A stretch of 64,000 nucleotides of DNA from OMPR01 sp965183835 (GCA_965183835.1 CBCYME010000010.1:62001-126000), one strand, 5' to 3'; positions 34,849 to 43,848 are shown, counted from the first letter of the stretch. Numbers and translations: made by a program. Notes: generated by a model from the letters alone, not told the origin.

Positions 34849-35183
34849 GCGCGGCAGAACGCAGAACGTTCTGTCCCTCGACGATAGAATGCGCCCAACC
34901 CCGACTTTCCAAGCCCCATTTACGGGACGTGAGCCAATCAACACAGACCACACAAGCCTCCCAAGCGATCTTGCACGGTCGCGCGCCCGCACAGGGTTGT
35001 CTTTCATCACAACAAATCGCCCCCCAAGATCACCCTGATCTGTCCCGCCTCAAGGTGGCACCCCTTTCCCTCTCTGGAACCGTCCCCTTTGCGTCCTGAC
35101 ACTTGTCGTTTCCGCACAGGGCTGCGATAACCTGTCTCAACCCCGGGGCCGTCAACTGTGCCCCCGCAGACAGGAGACACGAC
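34849..35183 (+). other. dnaX-ybaB spacer without a gene
   Basis: This 335-base stretch shows no coding frame that I can support on either strand and no clear terminator. In related genomes dnaX and ybaB lie close together, so the spacer may hold a promoter for ybaB-recR. The ybaB ribosome binding site (AGGAGA) is at its right end. Confidence 0.5.
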
Positions 35184-35528
35184 ATGCTTAAAGGACTCGG
35201 CGGCCTTGGTGATATGGCCAAGATGATGAAATCCGCGCAAGAACTGCAAACCAAAATGGCCCAGATGCAAGAGGAGCTGAACAACGTCCTCGTCACCGGT
35301 GAATCCGGCGCGGGTCTGGTCAAAGCCACCGCCTCAGCCAAGGGCGACCTCAAGGGGTTGGACATCGACCCGTCGATCTTTAACGGCGATGACAAAGAAG
35401 TCGTCGAAGACCTGATCCTCGCCGCCATCAAAGACGCACAGGTCAAAGCCGCCCAAAAGGCGCAGGACGAAATGGCCAGCCTCACCGAAAGCATGGGCCT
35501 GCCCAAAGACATCAAACTGCCGTTCTAA
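35184..35528 (+). CDS. ybaB: YbaB/EbfC nucleoid-associated protein
   Basis: This 114-residue DNA-binding protein of the YbaB/EbfC family is likely a dimeric nucleoid-associated protein. The ATG at 35184 has AGGAGA eight bases before it and gives MLKGLGGLGDMAKMMKSAQE, a typical N-terminus; a longer in-frame opening lies upstream but has no support. The conserved methionine-rich helix and the VTGESGAGLVKATASAKGDL strands are present. It is followed by recR, as in most bacteria. Confidence 0.93.
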   Translation: MLKGLGGLGDMAKMMKSAQELQTKMAQMQEELNNVLVTGESGAGLVKATASAKGDLKGLDIDPSIFNGDDKEVVEDLILAAIKDAQVKAAQKAQDEMASLTESMGLPKDIKLPF

Positions 35529-35714
35529 ACACATCCGCAGACCCGGCTTACAGCAGCCGGGCCTGCCCCTTAAGCGCTTTGCACCCAATAGCGACGCGCG
35601 CACCACAAGACCGCTTCCTCCCAGACACGCGTCAAAACAAAACCAGAACATGGCTTGCGTTTCATGGCCGAACACAGCCACACTCGCACATCCCAACAAA
35701 GGCCAGCGCTGCGC

Positions 35715-36314
35715 ATGACGGACCGAAACCCCACAGACATCGACGCCCTGATCGAGCTGATGGCGAAACTGCCCGGCCTTGGTCCCCGCTCGGCCCGACG
35801 CGCGGTCCTGCACCTGATCCGCAAACGCGCACTGCTGCTCACACCGCTGGCAGACACCCTGCAAACGGTCGCCGAAACCGCGCGCGAATGCCTGAACTGT
35901 GGCAACATCAGCACCTCTGATGTCTGCGATATCTGCACCTCGAACAAACGCGCCACTGGCGAAATCTGTGTTGTCGAGGACGTATCAGACCTCTGGGCCA
36001 TGGAACGCACCGGCGTGTTCAAAGGGCGCTATCACGTGCTGGGCGGCACCCTGTCCGCACTTGACGCCATCGGACCGGATGAATTGCGCATTCCCCGCCT
36101 TGTGGATCGGGTCGCATCCGAAGACATAACCGAGGTTATCCTCGCCCTCAACGCAACGATCGACGGCCAAACAACGGCCCACTACATCGCTGATCAACTG
36201 CACGGCAACATCCGCCTGACATCCCTGGCCCAAGGCGTCCCCATCGGGGGTGAACTCGATTACCTCGACGAAGGGACCATCACCGCCGCGCTGCAGGCCC
36301 GTAAAGACATCTGA
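35715..36314 (+). CDS. recR: Recombination protein RecR
   Basis: RecR works with RecF and RecO to load RecA at gaps. The 199-residue protein starts MTDRNPTDIDALIELMAKLP, has a helix-hairpin-helix GLGPRSARRAVLHLI, a zinc finger CLNCGN followed by CDICTS, and a Toprim domain with VVEDVSDLWAMERTG, ending with a Walker-B-like segment. Length is the family norm (about 198). It closes the dnaX-ybaB-recR group. I chose this start over one twenty codons upstream because only this gives the normal N-terminus. Confidence 0.95.
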   Translation: MTDRNPTDIDALIELMAKLPGLGPRSARRAVLHLIRKRALLLTPLADTLQTVAETARECLNCGNISTSDVCDICTSNKRATGEICVVEDVSDLWAMERTGVFKGRYHVLGGTLSALDAIGPDELRIPRLVDRVASEDITEVILALNATIDGQTTAHYIADQLHGNIRLTSLAQGVPIGGELDYLDEGTITAALQARKDI

Positions 36315-36437
36315 CACCGCGCGCCCAACGCCAGACGCAAGAACACACCGCGATCACACAGCGGCGGGCACGCCAAACCCGCCAATTGCGCTGACGCCAG
36401 ACCCGCTGCCCCACCAAACCCTCTGCCCATCAGACAC

Positions 36438-36464
36438 AAAAAAACCCGGCACAAGGCCGGGTCT
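36438..36464 (-). terminator. Rho-independent terminator after trcR
   Basis: ACCCGGC (36444-36450) pairs with GCCGGGT (36456-36462) around a 5-base loop, and the minus strand continues with TTTTTTTG. It lies about 25 bases beyond the trcR stop and may also stop recR transcription less efficiently. Confidence 0.85.
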
Positions 36465-36489
36465 TAATACACGTTGAAACGATGTCAGA

Positions 36490-37260
36490 TCAGAACCGTG
36501 GATCGTCGCTGTCATCTTCTTCGTCATCACCACCACCTGCTGGCAGGTTAAAGAAGCTATCCGCATCGCGAACGTCTTCTTTGTCGGCTTTCTCATCGTC
36601 AGACGCACTACCCAGGGTAAAGGTCTCAAGCCCTTCGATCGCCGATGGGATCTTGGGTTCAGCGTCCATTTCCAGAGACTGCTCAGTGGACACCAGCTTG
36701 CGACGCTCGTCATCGTTCATCACGCCACCTTCGGCTGCACGCTTGGCCGCTGCCTTCTGAACCGCCTGATCCAACTCAGACTGCTTACACAGGCCCAGCG
36801 CAACAGGGTCGATGGGCTGGATGTTGGAAATGTTCCAATGGGTCCGCTCGCGGATCGCCTGAATGGTCGGCTTGGTGGTACCCACCAGCTTGCTGACCTG
36901 ACCGTCGCTCAATTCCGGGTGGAATTTGACCAACCACAGGATCGAGGCCGGACGGTCCTGACGCTTGGACAACGGCGTATACCGTGGACCGCGACGCTTT
37001 TCTTCGCCCGAGGCGGCCGGGTTGAACTTCAGCTTCAGCTTATGCATCAGGTTGCCCTGTGCCGCGTCAATCTCTTCCTGAGTCAGCTGGTTGTTGGCAA
37101 TCGGGTCGAACCCTTTCACGCCGGTCGCCACATCCCCATCAGCAATGCCCTGAATTTCCAGCTCGTGCATTCCAACGAAATCCGCGATCTGCTTAAAGCT
37201 AATCGTGGTATTGTCCACCAGCCACACAGCGGTTGCTTTGGCCATCAACGGTTTTGCCAT
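36490..37260 (-). CDS. trcR: Cell cycle transcriptional regulator TrcR (DUF1013)
   Basis: This 256-residue protein matches the DUF1013/TrcR family, an alphaproteobacterial protein reported to associate with RNA polymerase and the cell-cycle transcription programme. A strong AAGGAGA site precedes MAKPLMAKATAVWLVDNTTI. The family blocks ISFKQIADFVGMHELEIQGI and RQDRPASILWLVKFHPELSD are clear, each with helix-turn-helix character. The C-terminal 60 residues are acidic and low-complexity (GGGDDEEDDSDDPRF end). It is transcribed alone and closed by a terminator. Confidence 0.92.
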   Translation of the reverse strand: MAKPLMAKATAVWLVDNTTISFKQIADFVGMHELEIQGIADGDVATGVKGFDPIANNQLTQEEIDAAQGNLMHKLKLKFNPAASGEEKRRGPRYTPLSKRQDRPASILWLVKFHPELSDGQVSKLVGTTKPTIQAIRERTHWNISNIQPIDPVALGLCKQSELDQAVQKAAAKRAAEGGVMNDDERRKLVSTEQSLEMDAEPKIPSAIEGLETFTLGSASDDEKADKEDVRDADSFFNLPAGGGDDEEDDSDDPRF

Positions 37261-37388
37261 GCGCTCATCTCCTTAAAACACATCTTCCCCGTCGCCTGAA
37301 ACCGGCTGCCCTGCGATCAGAGCGAGTTTCCATTGTAGGGGAACTTCAGTTCTATATAGTCGCGCCAAGACAATAAGGGAAGAGGCGA

Positions 37389-38018
37389 ATGCGCTGGTTC
37401 ATTTTCTGGGTGCTCAGCGCCCTTCCGGCACTTGCCGATGGCGAAAAAACTGGGGAATTTGACTATTATGTAATGGCCCTCAGCTGGTCGCCCAACTGGT
37501 GCGCCACCACCGGAGATGCCCGTGCCTCAGAACAATGCGATGCGCGCCAAGATTACGGATGGATCCTGCATGGTCTCTGGCCCCAATTCCATCGCGGCTG
37601 GCCTGCGTACTGCCGCACGACCCAAGCCCCACCAACCCGCCGCATGAGCCGGGAAATGACCGATATTCAAGGCAGTGCAGGTCTTGCGTGGCACCAATGG
37701 AAAAAGCACGGCACCTGTTCGGGCCTGTCTGCCCAGCGCTACTATGCCCTTGCGCGCACCGCCTATGACAGCGTCACCCGCCCCGCGGTGTTTCGCAAAC
37801 TGGACAAACCTGTGAAACTGCCCGCATCGTTGATCGAAAATGTCTTTCTCGAGGCCAATCCAACGCTCAGCCGAGATACCCTCACCGTCACCTGCCGCGA
37901 CGGCTATATCGAAGAGGTTCGTATCTGTCTGTCAAAGACCCTCGATCCCGTCCCCTGTGGCCGCGATGCCATTCAGGACTGCCGGCTGAACAACGCCATC
38001 TTTGATCCGATTCGCTAA
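37389..38018 (+). CDS. Secreted RNase T2 family ribonuclease
   Basis: RNase T2 cleaves single-stranded RNA, leaving 2',3'-cyclic phosphates. The 209-residue protein starts with a short signal peptide (MRWFIFWVLSALPALADG) and has both catalytic regions: CAS I with WILHGLWPQ and CAS II with WHQWKKHGTC, containing the two catalytic histidines and the Glu/Lys pair region. Six or more cysteines suggest disulfides, consistent with a periplasmic or secreted enzyme. It stands alone between trcR (divergent) and a small lipoprotein gene. It is likely used for phosphate or nucleoside scavenging. Confidence 0.92.
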   Translation: MRWFIFWVLSALPALADGEKTGEFDYYVMALSWSPNWCATTGDARASEQCDARQDYGWILHGLWPQFHRGWPAYCRTTQAPPTRRMSREMTDIQGSAGLAWHQWKKHGTCSGLSAQRYYALARTAYDSVTRPAVFRKLDKPVKLPASLIENVFLEANPTLSRDTLTVTCRDGYIEEVRICLSKTLDPVPCGRDAIQDCRLNNAIFDPIR

Positions 38019-38191
38019 CCCGCCACCGACCTGTCCGCTAGGGGGCGTTAGCTCCTTGCGGACCCTCACACCCCGCACCCCGTCCCCACGCAGGGATCCG
38101 CTTACGCTGGATCACAGCCCGTTTTTCCCCATGCAGATCTGTTTCAAGTCGGTTAAAATCTTACCCAGTCATTTTCCAAAGGAATAACCCC

Positions 38192-38566
38192 ATGCGTGCG
38201 TTTAAAGCGTTTTCCGTTCTTGCCCTTTCTTGCAGTGTCGCAGCCTGCGCAAATTCAGGGGCGAATTATAAGCCCGTCATCGATGGCCCGGTTGGGGCCA
38301 ACTACCAAAAAGACCTTGCCGAATGTCAGGCGCTGGCCGCATCAGGCGCAACGGTTGATGGCAAAACCGCCAGCTCTGCCGCAATTGGCGCAGGCGTAGG
38401 GGCCGCCTCCTCGGTTCTGTGGAATGGCAACAGCAGCGAGCTGGGCGAAGCCGCCGCCGTTGGCGCATTGGCCGGGATCACCTCCAGCGCCATTGAAAAG
38501 AACGCACAACGCGAATCCATCGTGAAAAACTGCGTGCGTGGTCGCGGTCATAACGTCGTCGGCTAA
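38192..38566 (+). CDS. Small glycine-zipper lipoprotein
   Basis: This 124-residue protein has a lipoprotein signal (MRAFKAFSVLALSCSVAAC, lipobox VAAC with Cys19), so it is expected to be anchored in the outer or inner membrane. The centre carries a glycine-zipper-like segment (SSAAIGAGVGAASSVLW and AAAVGALAGITSSAI), while two cysteines (about 44 and 116) may form a disulfide. Similar small glycine-zipper proteins are common in alphaproteobacteria and have no fixed function. A separate glycine-zipper lipoprotein with an OmpA domain lies at 59902. Confidence 0.75.
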   Translation: MRAFKAFSVLALSCSVAACANSGANYKPVIDGPVGANYQKDLAECQALAASGATVDGKTASSAAIGAGVGAASSVLWNGNSSELGEAAAVGALAGITSSAIEKNAQRESIVKNCVRGRGHNVVG

Positions 38567-38725
38567 TCCCCGCAGTCAACACACATATCTTCGCCTGACA
38601 CCGGGCGAAGGACCCGCTTGGTTCTCCATTTTCGCCCCCCTGCTTCATGCACTGCAAATGTTGTGACCAAAGCCCCTGCACGATAGACACGCAGCAGCTT
38701 TGACACTTTACCCTGTAGGCCAGAC

Positions 38726-39601
38726 ATGACGCACGCGGCGGCACATCTCGATTACATCCACTGCGACGTCTTCGCATCTAAGCCCTACAGCGGCAACAGC
38801 CTTGCCGTGGTGCCAGACAGCGCGGGCCTGAGCGGCGCGCAGATGCAGGTGATCACCCAGGAACTGCGCCATTTTGAAACGATCTTTCTGCACGAAAAAG
38901 ACGGGGTCCATCACGCCCGTGTCTTTGACCAGAACACCGAACTGCCCTTTGCCGGTCATCCCCTGATCGGGGCCGCCTGCGCCCAGCACCGCCAATCCGG
39001 CGATCCTCAGCCGCAGATCTGGCCCTTGGTGTTACAGGGCGACCGACAGGTGAGGGTCGAAACAGAATTGCTGGGCACTGGCTATCTCGGGACATTGGAT
39101 CAGGGCCGCCCCGATTTCATCGCCCCCCTGCCCGAGACGGACAAACCCGCCTTTGCTCGCGCCTTCAATCTACACCCCGATCAAATGGCAGACCTCCCGC
39201 TCGAGGTGATCTCGACCGGTCTGCGGTATCTGGTCATTCCGGTGATCGGCGGCCTGGCCAATGCCCGGATCACCATCCCCGATCTTGCAGAACAACTCGC
39301 CGCACACGGCGCCGAATTTGCCTATCTCTTTGATGTGACCACTTTTGAAGGACGGCATTGGGAAAACGATGGCAGCGCCGAAGACGTCGCCACCGGCAGC
39401 GCCGCCGGGGTGATCGGGGCCTATGCCCTGAAACATGGGCTGGTCACCGCCAAACAGCGCTTTGTGCTGAAACAGGGCCACTTCATGAACCGCCCCAGCC
39501 AGCTCCACGTCACCGCGTATGGCTCACCCGACAACGTCACCCGCATCACCGTCGCGGGCAAGGTCGCCTTTGTCGGAACCGGATCGCTAATCGCGCCCTA
39601 G
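38726..39601 (+). CDS. PhzF family isomerase-like protein
   Basis: This 291-residue protein is of the PhzF/diaminopimelate-epimerase fold. The N-terminal YIHCDVFASKPYSGNSLAVV and the FETIF segment containing the family's catalytic glutamate are present, as are FAGHPLIGAAC and the second-half DVATGSAAGVIGAYAL. PhzF proteins perform isomerisations through a carbanion in phenazine synthesis, but most genomic members have unknown substrates. No phenazine genes are near. Its stop overlaps by four bases the end of the convergent gene at 39598. Confidence 0.88.
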   Translation: MTHAAAHLDYIHCDVFASKPYSGNSLAVVPDSAGLSGAQMQVITQELRHFETIFLHEKDGVHHARVFDQNTELPFAGHPLIGAACAQHRQSGDPQPQIWPLVLQGDRQVRVETELLGTGYLGTLDQGRPDFIAPLPETDKPAFARAFNLHPDQMADLPLEVISTGLRYLVIPVIGGLANARITIPDLAEQLAAHGAEFAYLFDVTTFEGRHWENDGSAEDVATGSAAGVIGAYALKHGLVTAKQRFVLKQGHFMNRPSQLHVTAYGSPDNVTRITVAGKVAFVGTGSLIAP

Positions 39602-40095
39602 CCCTGTTCTGCCTGACAGGTCCGCGCATATTCCAACGCTTTGGCCGTCCCCTTCAGGTCAATCGCCATCACCTCTTGCCCGGTCTGGCCATAAATCTTC
39701 ATCACTTTGCGCTGTGCAATCGCATGCACAAATTCACGGTCCTTAAAGAACACAATCGCACCGGGCACCTTGCCCTGCTTGAACCCGGTCGCATTGGCAT
39801 CAAAACTTTCGCCATCCAGCTCAAACCGGATCGCATAGGTTTCGCCCTGCTTGATGTCACCCCACGCCTTGTTGAACACCACGAAATAGCCCCGGTTCCC
39901 GGTCGCATCATAGCCCAACCGCACCAGCGACAGATCCTGATACACCGTCTGGATCAAACACCCATTGCCCATCGCCGGATCCACCATCAGGTTCCAGCCA
40001 TGCACGAACCCCTTATCGATCAGCTCTTGTGCCTGTGCCAGTCCCGCACTCACGCTCAACGCGGCGGCCAAAGCCAATGTGGTCAGTTTCTTCAT
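39598..40095 (-). CDS. Secreted hypothetical protein
   Basis: This 165-residue protein begins MKKLTTLALAAALSVSAGLA and has a clear signal peptide with cleavage after LAQA. GGAGGG lies seven bases before the chosen ATG (40093-40095), so I reject an in-frame start seventeen codons further up. The mature part is a small beta-rich domain with one conserved-looking Cys near the N-terminus (GNGCLIQTVYQDLSLVRLG) and one near the end (ARTCQAEQG). I do not recognise the family; a periplasmic role is all that can be said. Confidence 0.75.
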   Translation of the reverse strand: MKKLTTLALAAALSVSAGLAQAQELIDKGFVHGWNLMVDPAMGNGCLIQTVYQDLSLVRLGYDATGNRGYFVVFNKAWGDIKQGETYAIRFELDGESFDANATGFKQGKVPGAIVFFKDREFVHAIAQRKVMKIYGQTGQEVMAIDLKGTAKALEYARTCQAEQG

Positions 40096-40227
40096 TGCAT
40101 AGCCCTCCAAAAGGCAAAACCCATGTCTCTCAACTGTGTACCGCAATCCCCACCAGAACCAAGCCCCAACCCGCTTGCAGCGCCTTCAATTGCACCGTAG
40201 GGAATTGGAACAACCTACGAGGTCCCC

Positions 40228-40620
40228 ATGCTTACGATCCTGTCCAAACTCTTTGGCCCCCATCGCGCGGTCTCGATTTATGTCTTTCTGCAAACACGTG
40301 GCATCGCGATCCTTGGCGCGCTTGTTCTTATCGGCATCTTGGCTGGGATCTATCGTTCAGCCTCTGTCGTGGATGACCATGAACACCAAGCCTTCATAAC
40401 TGTTCCAGTCTTGTCCGCGACCCCGATCAACGGCGATGTCAAAACCGGTATCATCGTCTCTGTCCGCCTTCCCGAAGGCGACGCCACTTCGATCACCTCA
40501 ACCGAGGGGCACATCGCGCGCACCGTCACCACACAGGCCTGTATTGAAAAACGGATTTATGTGTCGTCTGGCGAAGCCCGGTATCGGTTGAAACTGCCCA
40601 ACAAGTGCGCGGCGAACTAA
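40228..40620 (+). CDS. Hypothetical single-helix membrane protein
   Basis: This 130-residue protein has one membrane helix (about residues 26-44, RGIAILGALVLIGILAG) and a periplasmic domain of about 85 residues rich in beta-strand patterns, with two cysteines (CIEKRIYV and KLPNKCAAN) that may form a disulfide. I do not recognise it. It lies alone between convergent or divergent small genes and ends before a bidirectional terminator. Confidence 0.6.
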   Translation: MLTILSKLFGPHRAVSIYVFLQTRGIAILGALVLIGILAGIYRSASVVDDHEHQAFITVPVLSATPINGDVKTGIIVSVRLPEGDATSITSTEGHIARTVTTQACIEKRIYVSSGEARYRLKLPNKCAAN

Positions 40621-40647
40621 ACGCCCACACCCCATAGCCCAAATACA

Positions 40648-40677
40648 AAAACGCCCGACGCTGCCGCCGGGCGTTTT
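40648..40677. terminator. Bidirectional terminator
   Basis: AAAACGCCCG (40648-40657) pairs perfectly with CGGGCGTTTT (40668-40677) around a GC-rich loop. Flanking A and T residues on either side allow it to serve both the plus-strand membrane protein gene and the minus-strand permease gene. Confidence 0.9.
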
Positions 40678-40696
40678 CTTGTTTGCTGATCCGCGA

Positions 40697-41728
40697 TCAC
40701 ACCATCTGGAACAAAATCCCAGCGACGATCGCCCCGCTGATCCCCAGCCCAAGATACATCGCAAACACCTGTGGCTTGACCAAGGACCAGACCGCGGCCA
40801 TTGCCGGGATCGAACTGACAGCGCCACCAACCATAAAGGCCATCGCGGCACCCGCACTCATGCCCTGCTCCATCAAGCCGGCCAACAACGGTGGCGCCAC
40901 ATAAGAGTTCAGATAGGCAGGCATCCCGACCAAGGCCGCCGTGACAATCGGCAACACACCTTCGCCGCCAACCAATTGGGCAATCAGGTCCGCCGGAACA
41001 TAAGACACCAACAACGCCTCCAGAACATAAGCCAGCGCAAGCCACTTCAGCAGGAACAAACCGTTCTGCACAAACTCGGCCCGGAACCGCACCCGACGCT
41101 CAGGCGATTGCCAAAATGCCCACAACGGTTTCTCGTCCTGCTTTGGTCCGGCGCCACAACACCCTGCAGGTTTGTACACCTTCAACGGTTGGGCAAACGC
41201 CCCCTGTGTCATCAGCGCTTTGATCGCAAACCCGCCAAACAAACCCAAAGCAACCGCTACAATTGCTTTCCCAATGGCAAAGGGCCATCCCAACGCACCC
41301 GCTGTGATCAACAAGGTCGGCGGATCAATCAACGGCGAACTCAGCCAGAATGCCATCACCGCAGACAGCGGCGCACCCAAGGCCAGCAAACCCGCGATGA
41401 ACGGAATGACTTCGCACGAACAGAACGGAGCCAATCCGCCAAACAACGCGGCCAAAAAGATCATTCGCGTCTCGCGCCCGACAAAGGCACGCGCCACCAA
41501 CACCTCGGCCCCGGTTGCCTTAAGATAGGCCAGCAACAACACCGCAAACAGGATGTATTGCCCGGTATGGGCCAGCGCCTTGATGGCGAAGATTATGATC
41601 GTCTGAAAGTTGCCAGAATCCAGAACCCAGACCGCAAGCAACAGCGCAACAATCACCGCCCACGGGGTTTTGAGTGCGCCAGAGATCGCAGGCCATACCC
41701 GCGACGGGTTTTGTGTCAGATCAGCCAT
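40697..41728 (-). CDS. DUF318/ArsP-like permease
   Basis: This 343-residue inner-membrane protein belongs to the predicted permease family DUF318 (UPF0718), which includes organoarsenical exporters. It has about eight helices and the family motif GLAPFCSCEVIPFIAGLL, with paired cysteines in a membrane segment, plus a second half beginning QDEKPLWAFWQSP after a CCGAGPKQDE loop bearing another cysteine pair. Its ATG (41726-41728) overlaps the stop of the ArsR gene by eight bases (GATGGCTGA), so the two are translationally coupled and the permease is probably induced by the ArsR ligand, perhaps a metalloid. Substrate is inferred from family only. Confidence 0.82.
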   Translation of the reverse strand: MADLTQNPSRVWPAISGALKTPWAVIVALLLAVWVLDSGNFQTIIIFAIKALAHTGQYILFAVLLLAYLKATGAEVLVARAFVGRETRMIFLAALFGGLAPFCSCEVIPFIAGLLALGAPLSAVMAFWLSSPLIDPPTLLITAGALGWPFAIGKAIVAVALGLFGGFAIKALMTQGAFAQPLKVYKPAGCCGAGPKQDEKPLWAFWQSPERRVRFRAEFVQNGLFLLKWLALAYVLEALLVSYVPADLIAQLVGGEGVLPIVTAALVGMPAYLNSYVAPPLLAGLMEQGMSAGAAMAFMVGGAVSSIPAMAAVWSLVKPQVFAMYLGLGISGAIVAGILFQMV

Positions 41729-42029
41729 CGTTCGCTGCCTTTTTTGGGGCGTCCGCACAGCATTCACTCAGAATGAATTCTGCCAGATCACGCAATTCAT
41801 CAAAACAAGCCCGGTTGATCGTACTGCGGCCGACCTTTTCCTGCGTCACCACTCCGCCCCCTGCGAGGGATTTCAAATGATGCGCCAATGTCGACGGGGC
41901 AATTCCCGTGCGATTCTGGATCTCTCCAACAGTCAATCCCGTCTCGCCGGCGCGGATCAACGTCTTGAGAACCAGCAATCTGGCCTCAGACCCCATCGCC
42001 GCGAATCCTGCTGCTGATTTTTCCCACAT
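41721..42029 (-). CDS. ArsR-family metalloregulator
   Basis: This 102-residue winged-helix repressor has the ArsR fold with the DNA-recognition helix TGIAPSTLAHHLKSLAGGG. The conserved CVC-type metal site of ArsR is not present at its usual place; instead a CC pair lies near the C-terminus (ILSECCADAPKK), which may bind a thiophilic metal or metalloid, by inference. It precedes and overlaps the permease gene, so it probably controls its own operon. The 350-base region upstream contains no other gene. Confidence 0.85.
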   Translation of the reverse strand: MWEKSAAGFAAMGSEARLLVLKTLIRAGETGLTVGEIQNRTGIAPSTLAHHLKSLAGGGVVTQEKVGRSTINRACFDELRDLAEFILSECCADAPKKAANDG

Positions 42030-42340
42030 ATTGGGTCTCCTAATTAAACTACAAAACTAGTTATATAGATTCGTTGGCGTTGGCAAGCCCCCACGCATCT
42101 CAGAAAAATTTCCGCCCGTTAACGGCGATTCGCTCTGACCGGCATCTGAACTTGGTGAATCGTACGAAATCACGTAGGGACTCCCCAAACCTCTGAAATC
42201 AGAGGGTAAACTGGCTGATCTGCCGGGGGCGTTTCGTACACAACCACGTGGAAACTCCCCAAAAGCGGCGGTTTCACCTGCTGCGGGCGGTGCTCAAAAT
42301 GCCTCGATTCCGGGGTTAACACAGCGGTCGATACTATTTT
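42030..42340. other. ArsR-tauR intergenic region with two imperfect 30-base repeats
   Basis: This stretch has no gene I can support. It holds two similar blocks 74 bases apart: CGTACGAAATCACGTAGGGA followed by CTCCCCAAAC at 42161-42190, and CGTACACAACCACGTGGAAA followed by CTCCCCAAAA at 42235-42264 (about 23 of 30 positions identical). The arsR promoter must lie at its left end; an AT-rich TAGTTATATAG segment is about 30 bases before the arsR start. The repeats might be regulator sites or remnants of a mobile or palindromic element. Confidence 0.4.
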
Positions 42341-42372
42341 CTAAGTCCAGATTGTGCCCCACTTAAGTCCAC
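42341..42372 (+). promoter_or_regulatory. TauR operator, two direct half-sites upstream of tauR
   Basis: CTAAGTCCAG (42341-42350) and TTAAGTCCAC (42363-42372) are direct repeats 22 bases apart, two helical turns, which agrees with a MocR-type dimer. Their reverse complements, CTGGACTTAG and GTGGACTTAA, match the CTGGACTTAA half-site I recall for Rhodobacter capsulatus TauR. The second ends just before the tauR start, suggesting autoregulation. Confidence 0.7.
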
Positions 42373-42387
42373 TCTATGGTGGCGCTC

Positions 42388-43848
42388 ATGGGAATATCCG
42401 TCGATACATTTTTTCTAAAGCCAGACGCGCAGGGCACACTGCAGGCGCAGATCCAACAAATGATCGCCGAGGGCATCTTGTCCGGCCGGTTTCATGTTGG
42501 GGAAAAACTGCCATCCTCGCGCAAGCTGGCAACCCATCTGGGCATCAGTCGCATCACCGTGACGCTCGCCTATACCGAGCTTCTGGCCAACGACTATCTC
42601 ACCTCACGTGGGCGGTCAGGATACTATGTGTCCGACAATGCGCCGGTGCCCCCAACCTATACGCCGATGCAGCGAACCCCTGAAACGGTCGACTGGAACC
42701 GGGCCATCGCCCGTCGGTTTACCGGCGGCGACACCCTGCACAAACCCTCTGACTGGCGCGAATACCGCTATCCGTTCATCTATGGTCAGGCCGACCCGAC
42801 CTTGTTTGATCACGCCAACTGGCGGCTCTGTGCGGTGCGTGCCTTGGGTCAAAAAGACTTTGCCTCGCTGACCACCGACTATGTGGATCAGGATGACCCG
42901 CTGCTGATCGAATTCATTGCGCGTCACACCCTGCCCCGGCGCGGTATCACCGCCAAGCCCGAAGAGATCCTGATCACGCTTGGCGCGCAGAATGCGCTAT
43001 GGCTGGCCGCGCGGGTGTTGTTGAACCGTCGCCGCAAGGCCGCCATCGAAGACCCCTGCTATTATGCCCTGCGGGAGCTTTTAGTGCAGGCTCGCTGTCA
43101 GTTAGCGCCTTTACGGGTAGATGTTGACGGGCTTCAACCCGACGCTATCCCGCCCGATACCGATGTGATTTTCACCACGCCCAGCCACCAAAGCCCGACT
43201 ACCGCCACCATGCCGCTGAACCGGCGTCATGAGCTGTTGCGCAAGGCCCGCGAAATTGATGCGATGATCGTCGAGGATGATTACGAATTCGAAATGGCCT
43301 TTCTCGGCGCGCCGTCTCCGGCGCTGAAATCTCTGGATCGGGACGGGCGTGTTGTCTACGTGGGCAGCTTTTCCAAGTCGCTGTTTCCGGGCTTGCGGCT
43401 GGGCTACATGGTGGGATCTGAACCCTTCATCCGCGAGGCCCGCGCGCTGCGCTCACTGGTCTTACGTCACCCGCCCGGACACATCCAGCGCACCGCTGCC
43501 TACTTCCTGTCTCTAGGGCACTACGATGCCCAGATCCGTCGCATGTCCGCCGCCCTGCTGGAACGGCGCAAAGAAATGGAAAGCGCGATCTCCAAACATG
43601 GGCTTTCTATCGCTGGGCGCGGGGCCTATGGGGGGTCGTCCCTCTGGATGCAGGCCCCTATTGGCACGGATACGACGCAATTGGCCGAGAAGCTGCGCCA
43701 CAAAAGCGTACACATCGAACCCGGCGAACCATTCTTTTCTGGCACCGAACGGGCCAAACACTACTACCGTCTCGGCTACTCCTCGATCCAGACCAGCCAG
43801 ATCGAACCCGGCATCAAACATATCGCCCGCACCATTTCCGAGCAGTAA
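42388..43848 (+). CDS. tauR: MocR-family taurine regulator TauR
   Basis: This 486-residue protein combines an N-terminal GntR winged helix (about residues 15-80, with LGISRITVTLAYTELLANDY) and a fold-type I aminotransferase-like domain. The PLP lysine is in GSFSKSLFPGLRLGYMV. This MocR architecture and its position before xsc identify it as TauR, which senses taurine or a derivative through PLP and activates sulfonate genes. The ATG at 42388 is preferred since the one at 42376 lies inside the operator half-site. Operator-like half-sites precede tauR and overlap its stop codon in front of xsc. Confidence 0.9.
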   Translation: MGISVDTFFLKPDAQGTLQAQIQQMIAEGILSGRFHVGEKLPSSRKLATHLGISRITVTLAYTELLANDYLTSRGRSGYYVSDNAPVPPTYTPMQRTPETVDWNRAIARRFTGGDTLHKPSDWREYRYPFIYGQADPTLFDHANWRLCAVRALGQKDFASLTTDYVDQDDPLLIEFIARHTLPRRGITAKPEEILITLGAQNALWLAARVLLNRRRKAAIEDPCYYALRELLVQARCQLAPLRVDVDGLQPDAIPPDTDVIFTTPSHQSPTTATMPLNRRHELLRKAREIDAMIVEDDYEFEMAFLGAPSPALKSLDRDGRVVYVGSFSKSLFPGLRLGYMVGSEPFIREARALRSLVLRHPPGHIQRTAAYFLSLGHYDAQIRRMSAALLERRKEMESAISKHGLSIAGRGAYGGSSLWMQAPIGTDTTQLAEKLRHKSVHIEPGEPFFSGTERAKHYYRLGYSSIQTSQIEPGIKHIARTISEQ

